A DNA stretch of 13,909 bases from Propionibacteriaceae bacterium. GTDB lineage: Bacteria; Actinomycetota; Actinomycetes; Propionibacteriales; Propionibacteriaceae. A model generated the notes under the pieces. The model was not told where the DNA came from. It was given only the letters and a program-made list of their open reading frames with translations, and did no database searches. A program made the translations under genes and the position numbers. Shown here piece by piece: positions 1 through 7,344 of this stretch. The stretch lies in assembly GCA_030528545.1 (NCBI GenBank), contig JAUMYR010000001.1, forward strand, positions 3,171 to 17,079, in the 5' to 3' direction. Within the stretch, counting starts at the first letter, position 1, and every line of letters begins with the position of its first letter.

Positions 1-14
1 CAGGCCATCTGCTC

Positions 15-2969
15 CTAGCCGAGTGCCTTCATCGCCTCAACGACCTTCGCCTTAGCCGCATTCTGCTTCGCCTGGTAACCGGCCAGGTCACCAGCCTTCA
101 GCGCGGCGTCGGCCTCGTTGAACAAGGTCTCGGCCTCCGCCAGCAGCTGTTTGGCCGCGGCCCCGCCGCCCGGAGGAGATGCCGGGGGCGCTGACGGAGA
201 GGACGGAGCCGGCGAAGCTGTGGGATCTGGAGCCGGTGTCTGCCCTGGGGTCGTACCGGGGGGCTGATCCGGGATCGGATTCTCTCCGGTCGTCGCACCG
301 GAATCGCCCTGGAACACCTGGTCGAGGGCCTCCTGCAGCGTCGTGCCGATACCGACGTGCTCACCGAAGCGCACCGCGACGAAGCGCAGCGCCGGGTAGG
401 CCCCCGTCACATTCTCGATCTGGGTATAGATCGGCTGCACATACAGCAGGCCACCGCCCACCGGCAGCGTCAGCAGGTTGCCATGGATCGCCTTGGTGTT
501 GCCCTGTTTAGTGAAGGGCAACAATTTCTCCGCTACCCGGGAATCGGTCTGCAGCGCGTTGAAGGTCTGTGCTGGGCCCGCGATCTGCTGGCTGTCAGAC
601 AGTTTCAGCACCCTCAGCCGGCCGTATTCGGGGCTGGAGGCGTCCGAATTGACCGCGAGATAGACCGACAGATTCTGGCGTTTGAGCGGGACGAACACCG
701 CGGTCTGAGAGAACACCGGTTCGGCATCGCCAGGCCACCTGATGGTCAGATAGTACGGCGGTTCCTTCTGGTCGCTTTCCCTCTGCTCACCGTCCCTCTG
801 GTCCCCCTCCTTCTGAGCAGCCGCCTTCGGATCGGCCGGTGTCTCCCACACGTCGGAACGCTCAAACCAGGTATAGGCGTTGGTGGTGTGGTACCGGCCC
901 AGCACCTCGCGCTGCACCTTGAACAGATCCTGGGGGAAACGCAGGTGCTTCAGCAGGTCAGCCGAGATCTCCGACTTCGGGATCACGGTGCCCGGGAAGG
1001 CCTTCTGCCAGGTCTGAAGAATCGGGTCCTTCTCGTCCCAGGCATACAGTTTGACCGTTCCGTCGTAAGCATCCACCGTGGCCTTGACCGCGTTGCGCAC
1101 ATAGTTCACCCGCATCGGCAGCATCTCGCGTGAAGGCTTCACCGCATCAGAGGTCACCTGCTGCCAGTCAACGAGCGTCGAGTTCGGGTAATGAGCCGAG
1201 GTGGTGTATCCGTCCACGACCCACTGGACGCGCCCATCGACCACAGTCGGGTAGACATCGGAATCGAGAGTGAGCCACGGCGCGACCTTCGCGACCCGCT
1301 CGGCCGGGGTGCGGTCATAGAGAATCCGGGACTCGGAGTTCACCCGGTCAGTCAGCATGAGGTTGATATCGGCGAACTTGATGGAAAACAGCGCCCGGTT
1401 CACGAACCCGCCAACCGGAATACCGGCCTTACCCGCATAGGTTGACTTAGTCTCGGCCCGGCCGGTGCCACCGCCTGGGGTATCAAGCTCCACCGGTTCG
1501 GCCCCCTCCGGCGCCCCGACCACCACATAGTGCCTGGCCCGCTCGCCGAAATAAATCCGCGACTCGTGTTCGCCGAGTTCCCCGACAGTCGGGATACCAC
1601 CAGAAACGAACTGCGGCTCCCCGTTGACCTCACGTTTGTTGCCATAGGCCGCCACCAGTCCGTGACCATGGGTATAGACCGTGTGGATGTTGTTCCAGTT
1701 CACCTCGGAGATGCCATCAATGTTCAGCTCGCGCACAGCCACCACGGTGTCGGTGCTAACCCCGTTGACCATGTAACGGTCAACGTCGAGACGCTTGGGG
1801 AAGGCGTAGTACCCGCGCACCTGCTGCAACTGCTCGAAGGTCTGCGGGATGATCGCCGGGTCCATCAGCCGGATCGCCGGCAGCGCCTCCGCGTCGGCCT
1901 TGAGCTGGCCAGCCGAGACCGTCGCGACAGCCTGATAGTCCTCAATCTCCAAATGATCGATCCCGAACGCCGCGCGCGTGGCGGTCAGGTTGTTGGCGAT
2001 ATAGGGGTTCTCCTTATCCGGCTCGTTCGGGACCACGTCGAAAGTCTGAATCCACCACGGATAGACCCCGCCGAGGATCAACCCAGCGACCACTGCCAGG
2101 ACCGTGGAGGCCACCGGAATCGACCACCTCCGCAACCACGCGTTGACGAAGAACACCAGAGCGCACACGAAGACGATCGAAGCCATAATCAGCATCGCGG
2201 GCATCCGGGCATTGGCATCGGTGAAATGCACGCCGGTGAATTGCGTCCCGGGGGTCAGGGATACCGCATACCGGTCCAGCAGGACATTGGCCCCGTAGAC
2301 GACGGCCGCCAGGCCGAGCAGGACCGACACGTGTGCCTGGGCCGCCGGGTGTTTGGTGCGATTGGCTCCCCTCTGGAATAGACCGCTGGACAGCGCCCCC
2401 GTCACGAAATGCATGAAACCGGACGCGGCCGCCGAGGCCACCAGCCCGATCAGGAGGAAGGCGGCGAGCACCCGGTACCAGGGGTAACTGAAGATGAAGA
2501 ATGACAGGTCCAGACCGAAATAGGCGTCCTTCGACCCGAACGGAGTCGAATTGGCCCACGCCAGGAAAACCTCGGCGTTCGCCGCCCCGGCCAGCCCGGC
2601 CAGCACGCCCAGCACCAGCGCGGGAGAACCGATCAGGCTCCAGCGCCGGTAGTCGAGCAGATCCCGGAAACGCGCGACCAGCAGCGAGACCTCGCCGGTA
2701 GAGCGCACCTTGGGCCGCAACCGGTAGGCCAGCAGCATGTTCCCGACCAGCAACCCGGCCATCATCAGCCCAAAGCCGAGGAACAGCCCGACTCGGGTCG
2801 CCAACAGGGTCGTGAATACCACACCGGCCTGAAGATCCTCAAACCACAACCAGTCGGTCCACACATTCGCGAACACGAACAGGACGCCCACCAGCGCGCC
2901 GAAGACCAGCAGCGCCGTCAGCAGCGCTGGCGGACGCTTTCTGGTGGCCGAAAGCAACTCGTCGGACAT
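15..2969 (-). CDS. UPF0182 family multi-pass membrane protein
   Basis: The product is a 984-residue membrane protein whose biochemical role is not established. Seven hydrophobic segments are visible at about residues 16-36, 52-82, 112-138, 165-190, 213-232, 258-279 and 286-307. A large, probably extracytoplasmic domain follows (about 310-890). It opens with the family-like stretch PNEPDKENPYI followed by NLTATRAAFG near residues 314-337. After it come a Pro/Ser/Thr-rich linker (about 897-936) and an Ala-rich helical tail (about 940-984), both common in this family. Length is normal for the family (about 900-1000). I chose ATG at 2969 because its A is the last base of the upstream gene's TGA (TGATG) and AAGGGA lies 7 bases upstream. 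An in-frame GTG at 2972 is the alternative. A 5-residue tandem repeat of charged residues interrupts the domain near residues 720-734. It is the last gene of a three-gene operon with the PPA1309-like and PDZ/Lon genes, the same association seen in mycobacteria and streptomycetes. Confidence 0.96.
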   Translation of the reverse strand: MSDELLSATRKRPPALLTALLVFGALVGVLFVFANVWTDWLWFEDLQAGVVFTTLLATRVGLFLGFGLMMAGLLVGNMLLAYRLRPKVRSTGEVSLLVARFRDLLDYRRWSLIGSPALVLGVLAGLAGAANAEVFLAWANSTPFGSKDAYFGLDLSFFIFSYPWYRVLAAFLLIGLVASAAASGFMHFVTGALSSGLFQRGANRTKHPAAQAHVSVLLGLAAVVYGANVLLDRYAVSLTPGTQFTGVHFTDANARMPAMLIMASIVFVCALVFFVNAWLRRWSIPVASTVLAVVAGLILGGVYPWWIQTFDVVPNEPDKENPYIANNLTATRAAFGIDHLEIEDYQAVATVSAGQLKADAEALPAIRLMDPAIIPQTFEQLQQVRGYYAFPKRLDVDRYMVNGVSTDTVVAVRELNIDGISEVNWNNIHTVYTHGHGLVAAYGNKREVNGEPQFVSGGIPTVGELGEHESRIYFGERARHYVVVGAPEGAEPVELDTPGGGTGRAETKSTYAGKAGIPVGGFVNRALFSIKFADINLMLTDRVNSESRILYDRTPAERVAKVAPWLTLDSDVYPTVVDGRVQWVVDGYTTSAHYPNSTLVDWQQVTSDAVKPSREMLPMRVNYVRNAVKATVDAYDGTVKLYAWDEKDPILQTWQKAFPGTVIPKSEISADLLKHLRFPQDLFKVQREVLGRYHTTNAYTWFERSDVWETPADPKAAAQKEGDQRDGEQRESDQKEPPYYLTIRWPGDAEPVFSQTAVFVPLKRQNLSVYLAVNSDASSPEYGRLRVLKLSDSQQIAGPAQTFNALQTDSRVAEKLLPFTKQGNTKAIHGNLLTLPVGGGLLYVQPIYTQIENVTGAYPALRFVAVRFGEHVGIGTTLQEALDQVFQGDSGATTGENPIPDQPPGTTPGQTPAPDPTASPAPSSPSAPPASPPGGGAAAKQLLAEAETLFNEADAALKAGDLAGYQAKQNAAKAKVVEAMKALG

Positions 2970-3490
2970 CACTTCATCCCTTCACCTAGTGTGTTCAGCA
3001 GGGCCACCGAAAGCCCTGGAACCAGATCGTCGGCCCCGAGGAGTTCGTCAGGCTCGGTGACCAGCCGGGCCAGGCCATGGGTCAGGCCGCCCCGCAGAGC
3101 ACCGACCACTACCCGCACGTCCTGGCGGAGTGGATGACGCGCCACGAAATCGGCGGCTTGGGCCGGGTCTTGGGGGATCTGGTGCTCGCAGTCCACGGGG
3201 AGGAAACTGCGTTCCACCGCGACCGCACACCCGGCGACCTCATCTGGCCAGCTGATCCGCTCCAGGGCGAAGAGCAGATCCTCCCCACCGTGGAAATCGT
3301 CCTGTTCGATAGCGCTCAGCGTGTCCGGCATCGCAGCGTTCAGCCTTGACGCCAGCGACGGCTCGGCCTCGATCAGGCGGGCCGTGGAGACCAGGGCGAA
3401 CAGCCGGACCGGCTGATCCCAGCCCTCTGCGGTCACATAGCGCTCGACGTCGGCGAGCGCCGCGATCAGCGCGTCCTTGGACACTGGCAT
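2969..3490 (-). CDS. PPA1309-family conserved actinobacterial protein
   Basis: This 173-residue soluble protein has no signal peptide or membrane segment and no known function. I recognise it as the PPA1309-type family by its position between the PDZ/Lon protease and UPF0182 genes. A second cue is the conserved core near residues 66-98, which contains the stretches DLLFALERISWPDEVAGCAV and AVERSFLPVD. The rest is mostly predicted helix with acidic character. I chose ATG at 3490, which lies 5 bases after the protease stop codon. No clear Shine-Dalgarno is visible there, so translation is probably coupled to the upstream gene. A TTG at 3499 is a possible alternative. The reading frame remains open upstream into the protease gene, but that extension overlaps protease coding sequence and is unlikely to be used. 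The last codon overlaps the UPF0182 start by one base. Family identity is from memory of conserved neighbourhoods; function is unknown. Confidence 0.85.
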   Translation of the reverse strand: MPVSKDALIAALADVERYVTAEGWDQPVRLFALVSTARLIEAEPSLASRLNAAMPDTLSAIEQDDFHGGEDLLFALERISWPDEVAGCAVAVERSFLPVDCEHQIPQDPAQAADFVARHPLRQDVRVVVGALRGGLTHGLARLVTEPDELLGADDLVPGLSVALLNTLGEGMK

Positions 3491-3495
3491 CGGGT

Positions 3496-4539
3496 TCAAC
3501 AGTGCGGTACCTCCGTGGTGGGCTGCGGTTCGGTCAGTAGCTGCAGCGCCGCGATGGCGTCCTTGAGCGTGGCCACCTTGACCAGTGGGAACCCGACCTC
3601 GACACCTTCGAGGTCGGCACAATTCTCGGCCGGAATCAGGAAGGCCGACACCCCTGCCCTCTGGGCGGCATAGACCTTCTCCCGGACGCCACCGACCCTA
3701 CCGATTCCCCCATCGGGGTCAATGGTGCCGATAGCGGCGACCGTGCGGTCTCCGACCAGGTCATTCTCGGTGATGAGGTCGAAAATCCCCAGGGCTAGAG
3801 CCAACCCTCCCGAGGGGCCAGCCACGGCCCCATCGGAGCTATAGGTCACGGTGGGCGCGTACTGGTATCCAGTGGCATAGGACGCACCGCTGGTGGACAG
3901 CTTCCGGTTGGTGTTGGACGCCGCGGTCACGATCTGCACCGTCAGGAGGCGCTTGTTGCGGATGAAATCGAAGACCACCTCGCCGCCGACCGGTGCGGAC
4001 TGCACGATCTCGCGGACCTGAGCCGGGGTGTTCACCGCGGTGCCGTTGACCCGGGTGATGAGGTCCCCCTCGGCTAGCGCGTTGTAAGCCGGGCCCGCGA
4101 CCGAGACCGAAGCCACCATCGGGACTTCGGTGACCGGGTGTCCGGCGGCCCGCAACGCCGCGACCGTGGCGGAGCGCTGCGCGAGCTCAAGCTGACGGGT
4201 GGCATCGGTCTGCAGCTGTTCGCTGGTCTTACCCGCCCGGTACACCCACTCCCGGGGCAGCACTTCACTGTCGGCGGAGAACTCGGCGATGAGCGCCTCC
4301 GGCAAGGTGATCTGGCTGTCGGCCTGGGGCTGGGCGACCGTCGCCATCAGCAACCCGCCCTTGGCCGGATAGGTCTGGACGCCCTCAATGCGGATCATCG
4401 GCTGCCCGGCCGCGGAACCGAGCACGTTGTAGGTTCCGCCGGGACTCAGCGTCACATAGGGAACCGGGGACACCGCCAGCAGCGCCGCGAGCACCACAAA
4501 TACCACCGCCGAGGTGATAGCCACTGTGTTCCGCGTCAC
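3496..4539 (-). CDS. PDZ domain / Lon-type (S16) membrane-anchored serine protease, YlbL-like
   Basis: The product is a 347-residue secreted or membrane-anchored protease of the YlbL/Rv3194c type. Residues about 7-27 form an uncleaved signal anchor. Residues about 28-135 are an extracytoplasmic domain. A PDZ domain spans about 138-205, with the peptide-binding-type stretch AYNALAEGDLITRVNGTAV. The C-terminal third is a Lon (S16) proteolytic domain. The catalytic serine is expected in GPSGGLAL (Ser243) and the lysine in GGVREKVYAA (Lys288), 45 residues apart as usual for a Ser-Lys dyad. There is no AAA+ ATPase domain, so it would act without ATP outside the membrane. Substrates are unknown. 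The start is GTG at 4539. A TAGGGT hexamer ends six bases upstream, so the mRNA is probably leaderless. It heads the operon with the PPA1309-like and UPF0182 genes and is divergent from the DUF2342 gene. Confidence 0.95.
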   Translation of the reverse strand: MTRNTVAITSAVVFVVLAALLAVSPVPYVTLSPGGTYNVLGSAAGQPMIRIEGVQTYPAKGGLLMATVAQPQADSQITLPEALIAEFSADSEVLPREWVYRAGKTSEQLQTDATRQLELAQRSATVAALRAAGHPVTEVPMVASVSVAGPAYNALAEGDLITRVNGTAVNTPAQVREIVQSAPVGGEVVFDFIRNKRLLTVQIVTAASNTNRKLSTSGASYATGYQYAPTVTYSSDGAVAGPSGGLALALGIFDLITENDLVGDRTVAAIGTIDPDGGIGRVGGVREKVYAAQRAGVSAFLIPAENCADLEGVEVGFPLVKVATLKDAIAALQLLTEPQPTTEVPHC

Positions 4540-4545
4540 GGATCA

Positions 4546-4575
4546 ACCCTAGCAAGCTTGACCGATGCGGTTGAA
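4546..4575 (-). promoter_or_regulatory. candidate leaderless promoter of the PDZ/Lon operon
   Basis: On the minus strand a TANNNT-type hexamer, TAGGGT (plus 4546-4551), sits exactly 6 bases before the GTG start. This would put the transcription start on the start codon. A weak -35-like TTCAAC (plus 4570-4575) lies 18 bases further upstream. There is no Shine-Dalgarno before this GTG, which fits leaderless initiation, common in actinobacteria. The prediction rests on sequence only; the -35 match is poor. Confidence 0.4.
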
Positions 4576-4582
4576 TGGACAC

Positions 4583-5902
4583 ATGGCCGACCCCTCGTCC
4601 CCCAACCCGCCCGAAGGCGAGTTCTTCGAACAGATTCGACGCCTCCTGTCCCAGCTTGGGCTCGATGCCTCCGCGGCTGATCTGTCTGGGATCTTCGCCA
4701 ACCCGCCCGCGGGCTTCACCGCGATGCCCATGTTCGGTGGGGCCGAGGCCGATCCCGACGCGGCCTGGCGGACGACCATCACCGCAGCGGCACACCAGCT
4801 GCCATCCTTCGGCGCCGACCCTAAACCGACACCGGAACAGGCCCTCGGCATCGCCGATGCCGGACGGCTCGCCGAATCCTGGCTCGATGCGCACACTCAG
4901 TTCCCTGGGATCGGCATTGAGGCTCAGGCCTGGACCCGGAGGGCCTGGATCGAGGCGACCGGTGCTAGATGGCGCCGCCTCGCCGAACCGATCATCCAGG
5001 GATCAGCCGATGCCCTCGGTGCCGGATTCGCTCCGGACGAACCGGAACTGGCCGGTCTGCAACAGATGTTCGCCCCGATGCTACGCATGTCGGCCAGCAT
5101 GATGTACCGGGATCAGTTCCGCCGCACCCTGGCGCAGCTGGCCTCGGCGATCCTCACCGGCACGGAGCCCGGTTTCCAGTTGCTCCCCCGGCCCCAGATC
5201 GTCTTGTTGCCCGCGAGTATCTCGGCTTTCGTCGACGGTCTGGAACTGCCCGAGTCCGAGGTCGTGCTCTACCTGGCCTTGCGCGAGTCCGCCCGTCAGC
5301 GGCTCTTCAACAGCGTCGGCTGGCTCGCCGCTCAGCTGGACGCCCTGCTCGACCATTTCGCCCGCGAGATCCGCATCGATCTGGAGTTCATCGGGACCCA
5401 GTTCAACCTCGACCGCCCAGAGGAACTGACCCTGGAGAGGATCAGCGAGGTCGGCGAGCAGGTCAGCGGGTCCTTCTTCAAGCCAGCCAGCACACCCGTC
5501 CAACTGGAGATCCTGGGGCGGCTGGAAACCCTGCTGGCCCTCGTCGAGGGCTGGGTGGACCACGTGAGTGGAACCGCGGCGAACCAGTGGCTGACACATG
5601 CCCCCTCCCTGATCGAACTGGTCCGGCGCCGCCGCGGTGCCGGTGGGCCAGAGCAGGGGGTCTGGCAGACCCTCGTCGGCCTCGAATTGCGTCCACGGCG
5701 CATCCGGGACGCTGAGAACTTGTGGGCCGCGCTGACCCAGGACCGCGGCCCACAGGCCCGCGACGCGGTCTGGGACCATCCCGACCTCGCCCCGGGAGCC
5801 TCCGACCTCGACGACCCGTTGCGCTTCGTTACCGGAGAACGCTCACCCGAGGCGACCGATCTAGACGCCGAGCTGGAGCGCCTGCTGCGCGACGAAACAT
5901 GA
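4583..5902 (+). CDS. DUF2342 / zincin-like family protein (Rv3195-type)
   Basis: This 439-residue protein belongs to the actinobacterial DUF2342 family, often annotated 'zinc-dependent metalloprotease' because of a zincin-like fold. The activity has not been established for this branch. In the sequence I see a Pro-rich N-terminus, a mainly helical body, the diagnostic region LYLALRESARQRLF (about residues 229-242), then LLALVEGWVDHVSGTAA (about 317-333) and LVGLELRPRRIRDAENLWAA (about 364-383). The last two are close to family consensus as I remember it. There is no signal peptide. ATG at 4583 gives the expected N-terminus (MADPSSP...). An in-frame ATG at 4565 adds six residues. Neither has a good Shine-Dalgarno, so this gene may also be leaderless. 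The metal-binding-type helix reads RESAR here, whereas many relatives have a histidine at the last position, so catalysis is doubtful. It is divergent from the PDZ/Lon operon. Confidence 0.92.
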   Translation: MADPSSPNPPEGEFFEQIRRLLSQLGLDASAADLSGIFANPPAGFTAMPMFGGAEADPDAAWRTTITAAAHQLPSFGADPKPTPEQALGIADAGRLAESWLDAHTQFPGIGIEAQAWTRRAWIEATGARWRRLAEPIIQGSADALGAGFAPDEPELAGLQQMFAPMLRMSASMMYRDQFRRTLAQLASAILTGTEPGFQLLPRPQIVLLPASISAFVDGLELPESEVVLYLALRESARQRLFNSVGWLAAQLDALLDHFAREIRIDLEFIGTQFNLDRPEELTLERISEVGEQVSGSFFKPASTPVQLEILGRLETLLALVEGWVDHVSGTAANQWLTHAPSLIELVRRRRGAGGPEQGVWQTLVGLELRPRRIRDAENLWAALTQDRGPQARDAVWDHPDLAPGASDLDDPLRFVTGERSPEATDLDAELERLLRDET

Positions 5903-5938
5903 TTTGACGAGCCGACGACACCCAGATAGGTTGCTCGC

Positions 5939-6005
5939 ACGAGACTCTCGGGCTGGTTGGTCGTTCGCAGGGGAAGGCAAACGATCGCCCTAACGGGGGT
6001 CTCGT
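5939..6005 (+). repeat. nested inverted repeat in the DUF2342-DUF5679 gap
   Basis: Three nested complementary pairs are visible: ACGAGAC (5939-5945) with GTCTCGT (5999-6005), GGGC (5950-5953) with GCCC (5987-5990), and TCGTT (5961-5965) with AACGA (5980-5984). Together they could fold a 67-base RNA into one interrupted hairpin. There is no U-tract after it, so it is not a standard intrinsic terminator. It could be a Rho-type 3' end for the DUF2342 mRNA, a structured leader for the DUF5679 gene, or chance. I found nothing else in the 188-base gap (5903-6090) except a weak TACAGT -10-like hexamer at 6031-6036. Confidence 0.4.
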
Positions 6006-6090
6006 CTCATATGCACACCTGTCCGTCAGGTACAGTGTTCAATCCGTCGAGGCGTGAGCCCCGGCACAACAACCAGGCTGAGGAGGAAAC

Positions 6091-6255
6091 ATGGCCAATG
6101 ACGAGACCTACAGTGGCCCGTTCTACTGCGTGAAGTGCAAGGAGAGCCGCGAGGCCACCGGTAACGTCGTCGTCAATGACAAGGGCACCCGGATGGCCAA
6201 GGCGAAGTGCCCGGTCTGTGGCACCAATCTGAACCGCATCCTCGGGCGCGCCTGA
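6091..6255 (+). CDS. DUF5679 small zinc-ribbon protein
   Basis: The product is a 54-residue protein with two CxxC knuckles: YCVKCK (Cys13, Cys16) and CPVCGTNLNRI (Cys40, Cys43). Between them is a short basic loop. This is the layout of the DUF5679 family, whose members are about 40-60 residues long, so this one is full length. The four cysteines predict one structural zinc. The cellular role is unknown, and nucleic-acid or protein binding is plausible for a basic single ribbon. The start is firm: AGGAGGA lies 3-4 bases from the ATG with a very strong Shine-Dalgarno core. A strong hairpin follows 13 bases after the stop, so the gene is probably a monocistronic unit. It lies between the DUF2342 gene and the ThiF-like gene. 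Confidence 0.92.
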   Translation: MANDETYSGPFYCVKCKESREATGNVVVNDKGTRMAKAKCPVCGTNLNRILGRA

Positions 6256-6268
6256 GAGCGTGACCTAG

Positions 6269-6300
6269 ACGGGGGCCCGGCCAGATGGCTGGGCCCCCGT
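6269..6300 (+). terminator. strong hairpin terminator after the DUF5679 gene
   Basis: ACGGGGGCCC (6269-6278) pairs perfectly with GGGCCCCCGT (6291-6300). Inside it a G-T(U) wobble and GCC/GGC extend the stem to about 14 pairs around an AGAT loop. The following bases, TCTGTGTCCT, are only moderately T-rich, as is usual for actinobacterial terminators. It separates the DUF5679 gene from the ThiF-like gene. Confidence 0.8.
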
Positions 6301-6344
6301 TCTGTGTCCTAGGACGGTCATCACCCAGTCCTGCGGCCCGGGCA

Positions 6345-6381
6345 GTGTTGTCCGTTGCCGCCCAGGTGTTGTCCGTTGCCG
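6345..6381 (+). repeat. two 16-base direct repeats with a 21-base period upstream of the ThiF-like gene
   Basis: GTGTTGTCCGTTGCCG occurs at 6345-6360 and again, identically, at 6366-6381, separated by CCCAG. The 21-base period is two turns of DNA, so a dimeric regulator could bind both copies on one face. The second copy runs into a near-palindrome, CCGTTGCCGGTAACGG (6374-6389), with one mismatched pair. The repeats end about 42 bases before the ThiF-like start, so they could be operators. No clear -10 or -35 was found near them. Confidence 0.55.
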
Positions 6382-6423
6382 GTAACGGCTGCGCCAGTCC
6401 CGGACAAGAGGCATGCTCTGGTC

Positions 6424-7296
6424 ATGACTAGCTGTCCGCGTCTGGACGCCGAGATCGTCGAGACCGCCCAAGGCACCCGGCTCATCGCCGCCGACGGTGC
6501 CTCCTTCCAGCTGCCAGACTCAGATGACCAGGTGCTGGCGGCCCTCCGGCGCCTGCGCCGGGGCGAGTTTGACGACACCCTGCCGCTGCATCAGCGCTGC
6601 GCCGCCGAACCGCTGCTGTCCTGGCTGCGCACCAAAGGCCTGCTGAGCGAATCAGCCTCCGATCCCCTCAGCGGCTGGCGAGTCCGGCTATACGGGCTCA
6701 CCACCGTCGGGGTGCGGCTCGCCCGGGGCCTGCTGCGGCTCGGAGTGAGTGAGCTCACCATCGTGCGGGCCAGAACTCCCCGGCCCGGCGCCAGCGACCC
6801 GCTGGCCATGATCCTCGGCCCCAGGGGAGGCGAGCTCGGCATGCGGATACGTGTCGACCCCTACTGGACTCTCAGCGACCCCCGCATCGACCTCGCTGTC
6901 CTTGCAGGTCCCGGGATCGAACCGGACCGGGTGGTGCTCAGCGAGCTCGGCCGGGCGGGGATCCCATCGCTGGTGGTCTCGGCCCACCTGGGTGCCGCCC
7001 GGGTAGGTCCCCTGAGCGCCCCGGGCCTGCGAGGCTGCTGGCGATGCCGCGACCTGCACATCTGCGAATCCGACCGGGACTGGCCCCACATCGTCGCCGA
7101 ACTGAGCTCCCGGGAACCCGAACCCCGGGCGGGTGTCGCGGCCTGGGCCACCAGTCTGGCCCTGATGCAACTCACCTGCTACCGGCGCAGCGGCACCTGC
7201 GACATCATGGGCCGCTGCCTGTGCTGGGAGGAGGCCAACCCCGGATTGCGGACCATCACCTGCCTCCCCCACGAAGCCTGCCCCTGCACCGCATGA
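6424..7296 (+). CDS. ThiF/cyclodehydratase-like protein (TOMM leader-peptide-binding type, Rv3196-like)
   Basis: This 290-residue soluble protein resembles the ThiF-like proteins that bind leader peptides in azol(in)e (TOMM) peptide biosynthesis. An orthologue sits at the same place in mycobacteria (Rv3196). The N-terminal about 80 residues resemble a small peptide-binding domain. Residues about 86-115 (WRVRLYGLTTVGVRLARGLL) start a Rossmann-like fold with a degenerate nucleotide loop. Two cysteine pairs follow: GCWRCRD (Cys205, Cys208) and a C-terminal CPC (Cys286, Cys288) in LPHEACPCTA. These are the expected four ligands of a structural zinc. I chose ATG at 6424. An in-frame TTG at 6355 would add 23 unlikely residues and overlap a repeat. 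No YcaO cyclodehydratase, dehydrogenase or obvious core peptide lies in the window, so peptide modification is not supported here. The gene converges on whiB7. Confidence 0.83.
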   Translation: MTSCPRLDAEIVETAQGTRLIAADGASFQLPDSDDQVLAALRRLRRGEFDDTLPLHQRCAAEPLLSWLRTKGLLSESASDPLSGWRVRLYGLTTVGVRLARGLLRLGVSELTIVRARTPRPGASDPLAMILGPRGGELGMRIRVDPYWTLSDPRIDLAVLAGPGIEPDRVVLSELGRAGIPSLVVSAHLGAARVGPLSAPGLRGCWRCRDLHICESDRDWPHIVAELSSREPEPRAGVAAWATSLALMQLTCYRRSGTCDIMGRCLCWEEANPGLRTITCLPHEACPCTA

Positions 7297-7309
7297 CCGG
7301 CAGGTCCAG

Positions 7310-7343
7310 CGCCGAAAGCCCTGGGCGATCTGGCCTTTCGGCG
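7310..7343. terminator. bidirectional hairpin between converging ThiF-like and whiB7 genes
   Basis: CGCCGAAAG (7310-7318) pairs perfectly with CTTTCGGCG (7335-7343) across a 16-base loop. It fills almost the whole 48-base gap between the two stop codons. The symmetric placement fits a shared terminator. Neither strand has a real T-tract, so the termination role is inferred from position and symmetry. Confidence 0.55.
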
Positions 7344-7344
7344 G

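Noticed and set aside
357..1133. 258-codon plus-strand ORF within the UPF0182 gene (also a 283-codon one at 1530-2381)
   Set aside because: Both lie antisense to a clearly recognised conserved gene, have the His/Arg/Gly-rich look of antisense frames in GC-rich DNA, and lack start signals.
3496..3622. N-terminal extension of the PPA1309-like protein to 217 residues
   Set aside because: The extra codons overlap the end of the protease coding sequence and give an unlikely Arg/Gly-rich peptide; ATG at 3490 fits the operon spacing.
6037..6045. GTTCAATCC resembling a tRNA T-loop
   Set aside because: No acceptor stem, D-loop or anticodon arm can be drawn around it; it lies in the DUF5679 upstream region.
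6355..6423. Longer ThiF-like protein starting at TTG 6355
   Set aside because: The start falls inside the direct-repeat region and the added 23 residues do not look like the family; ATG 6424 is preferred.
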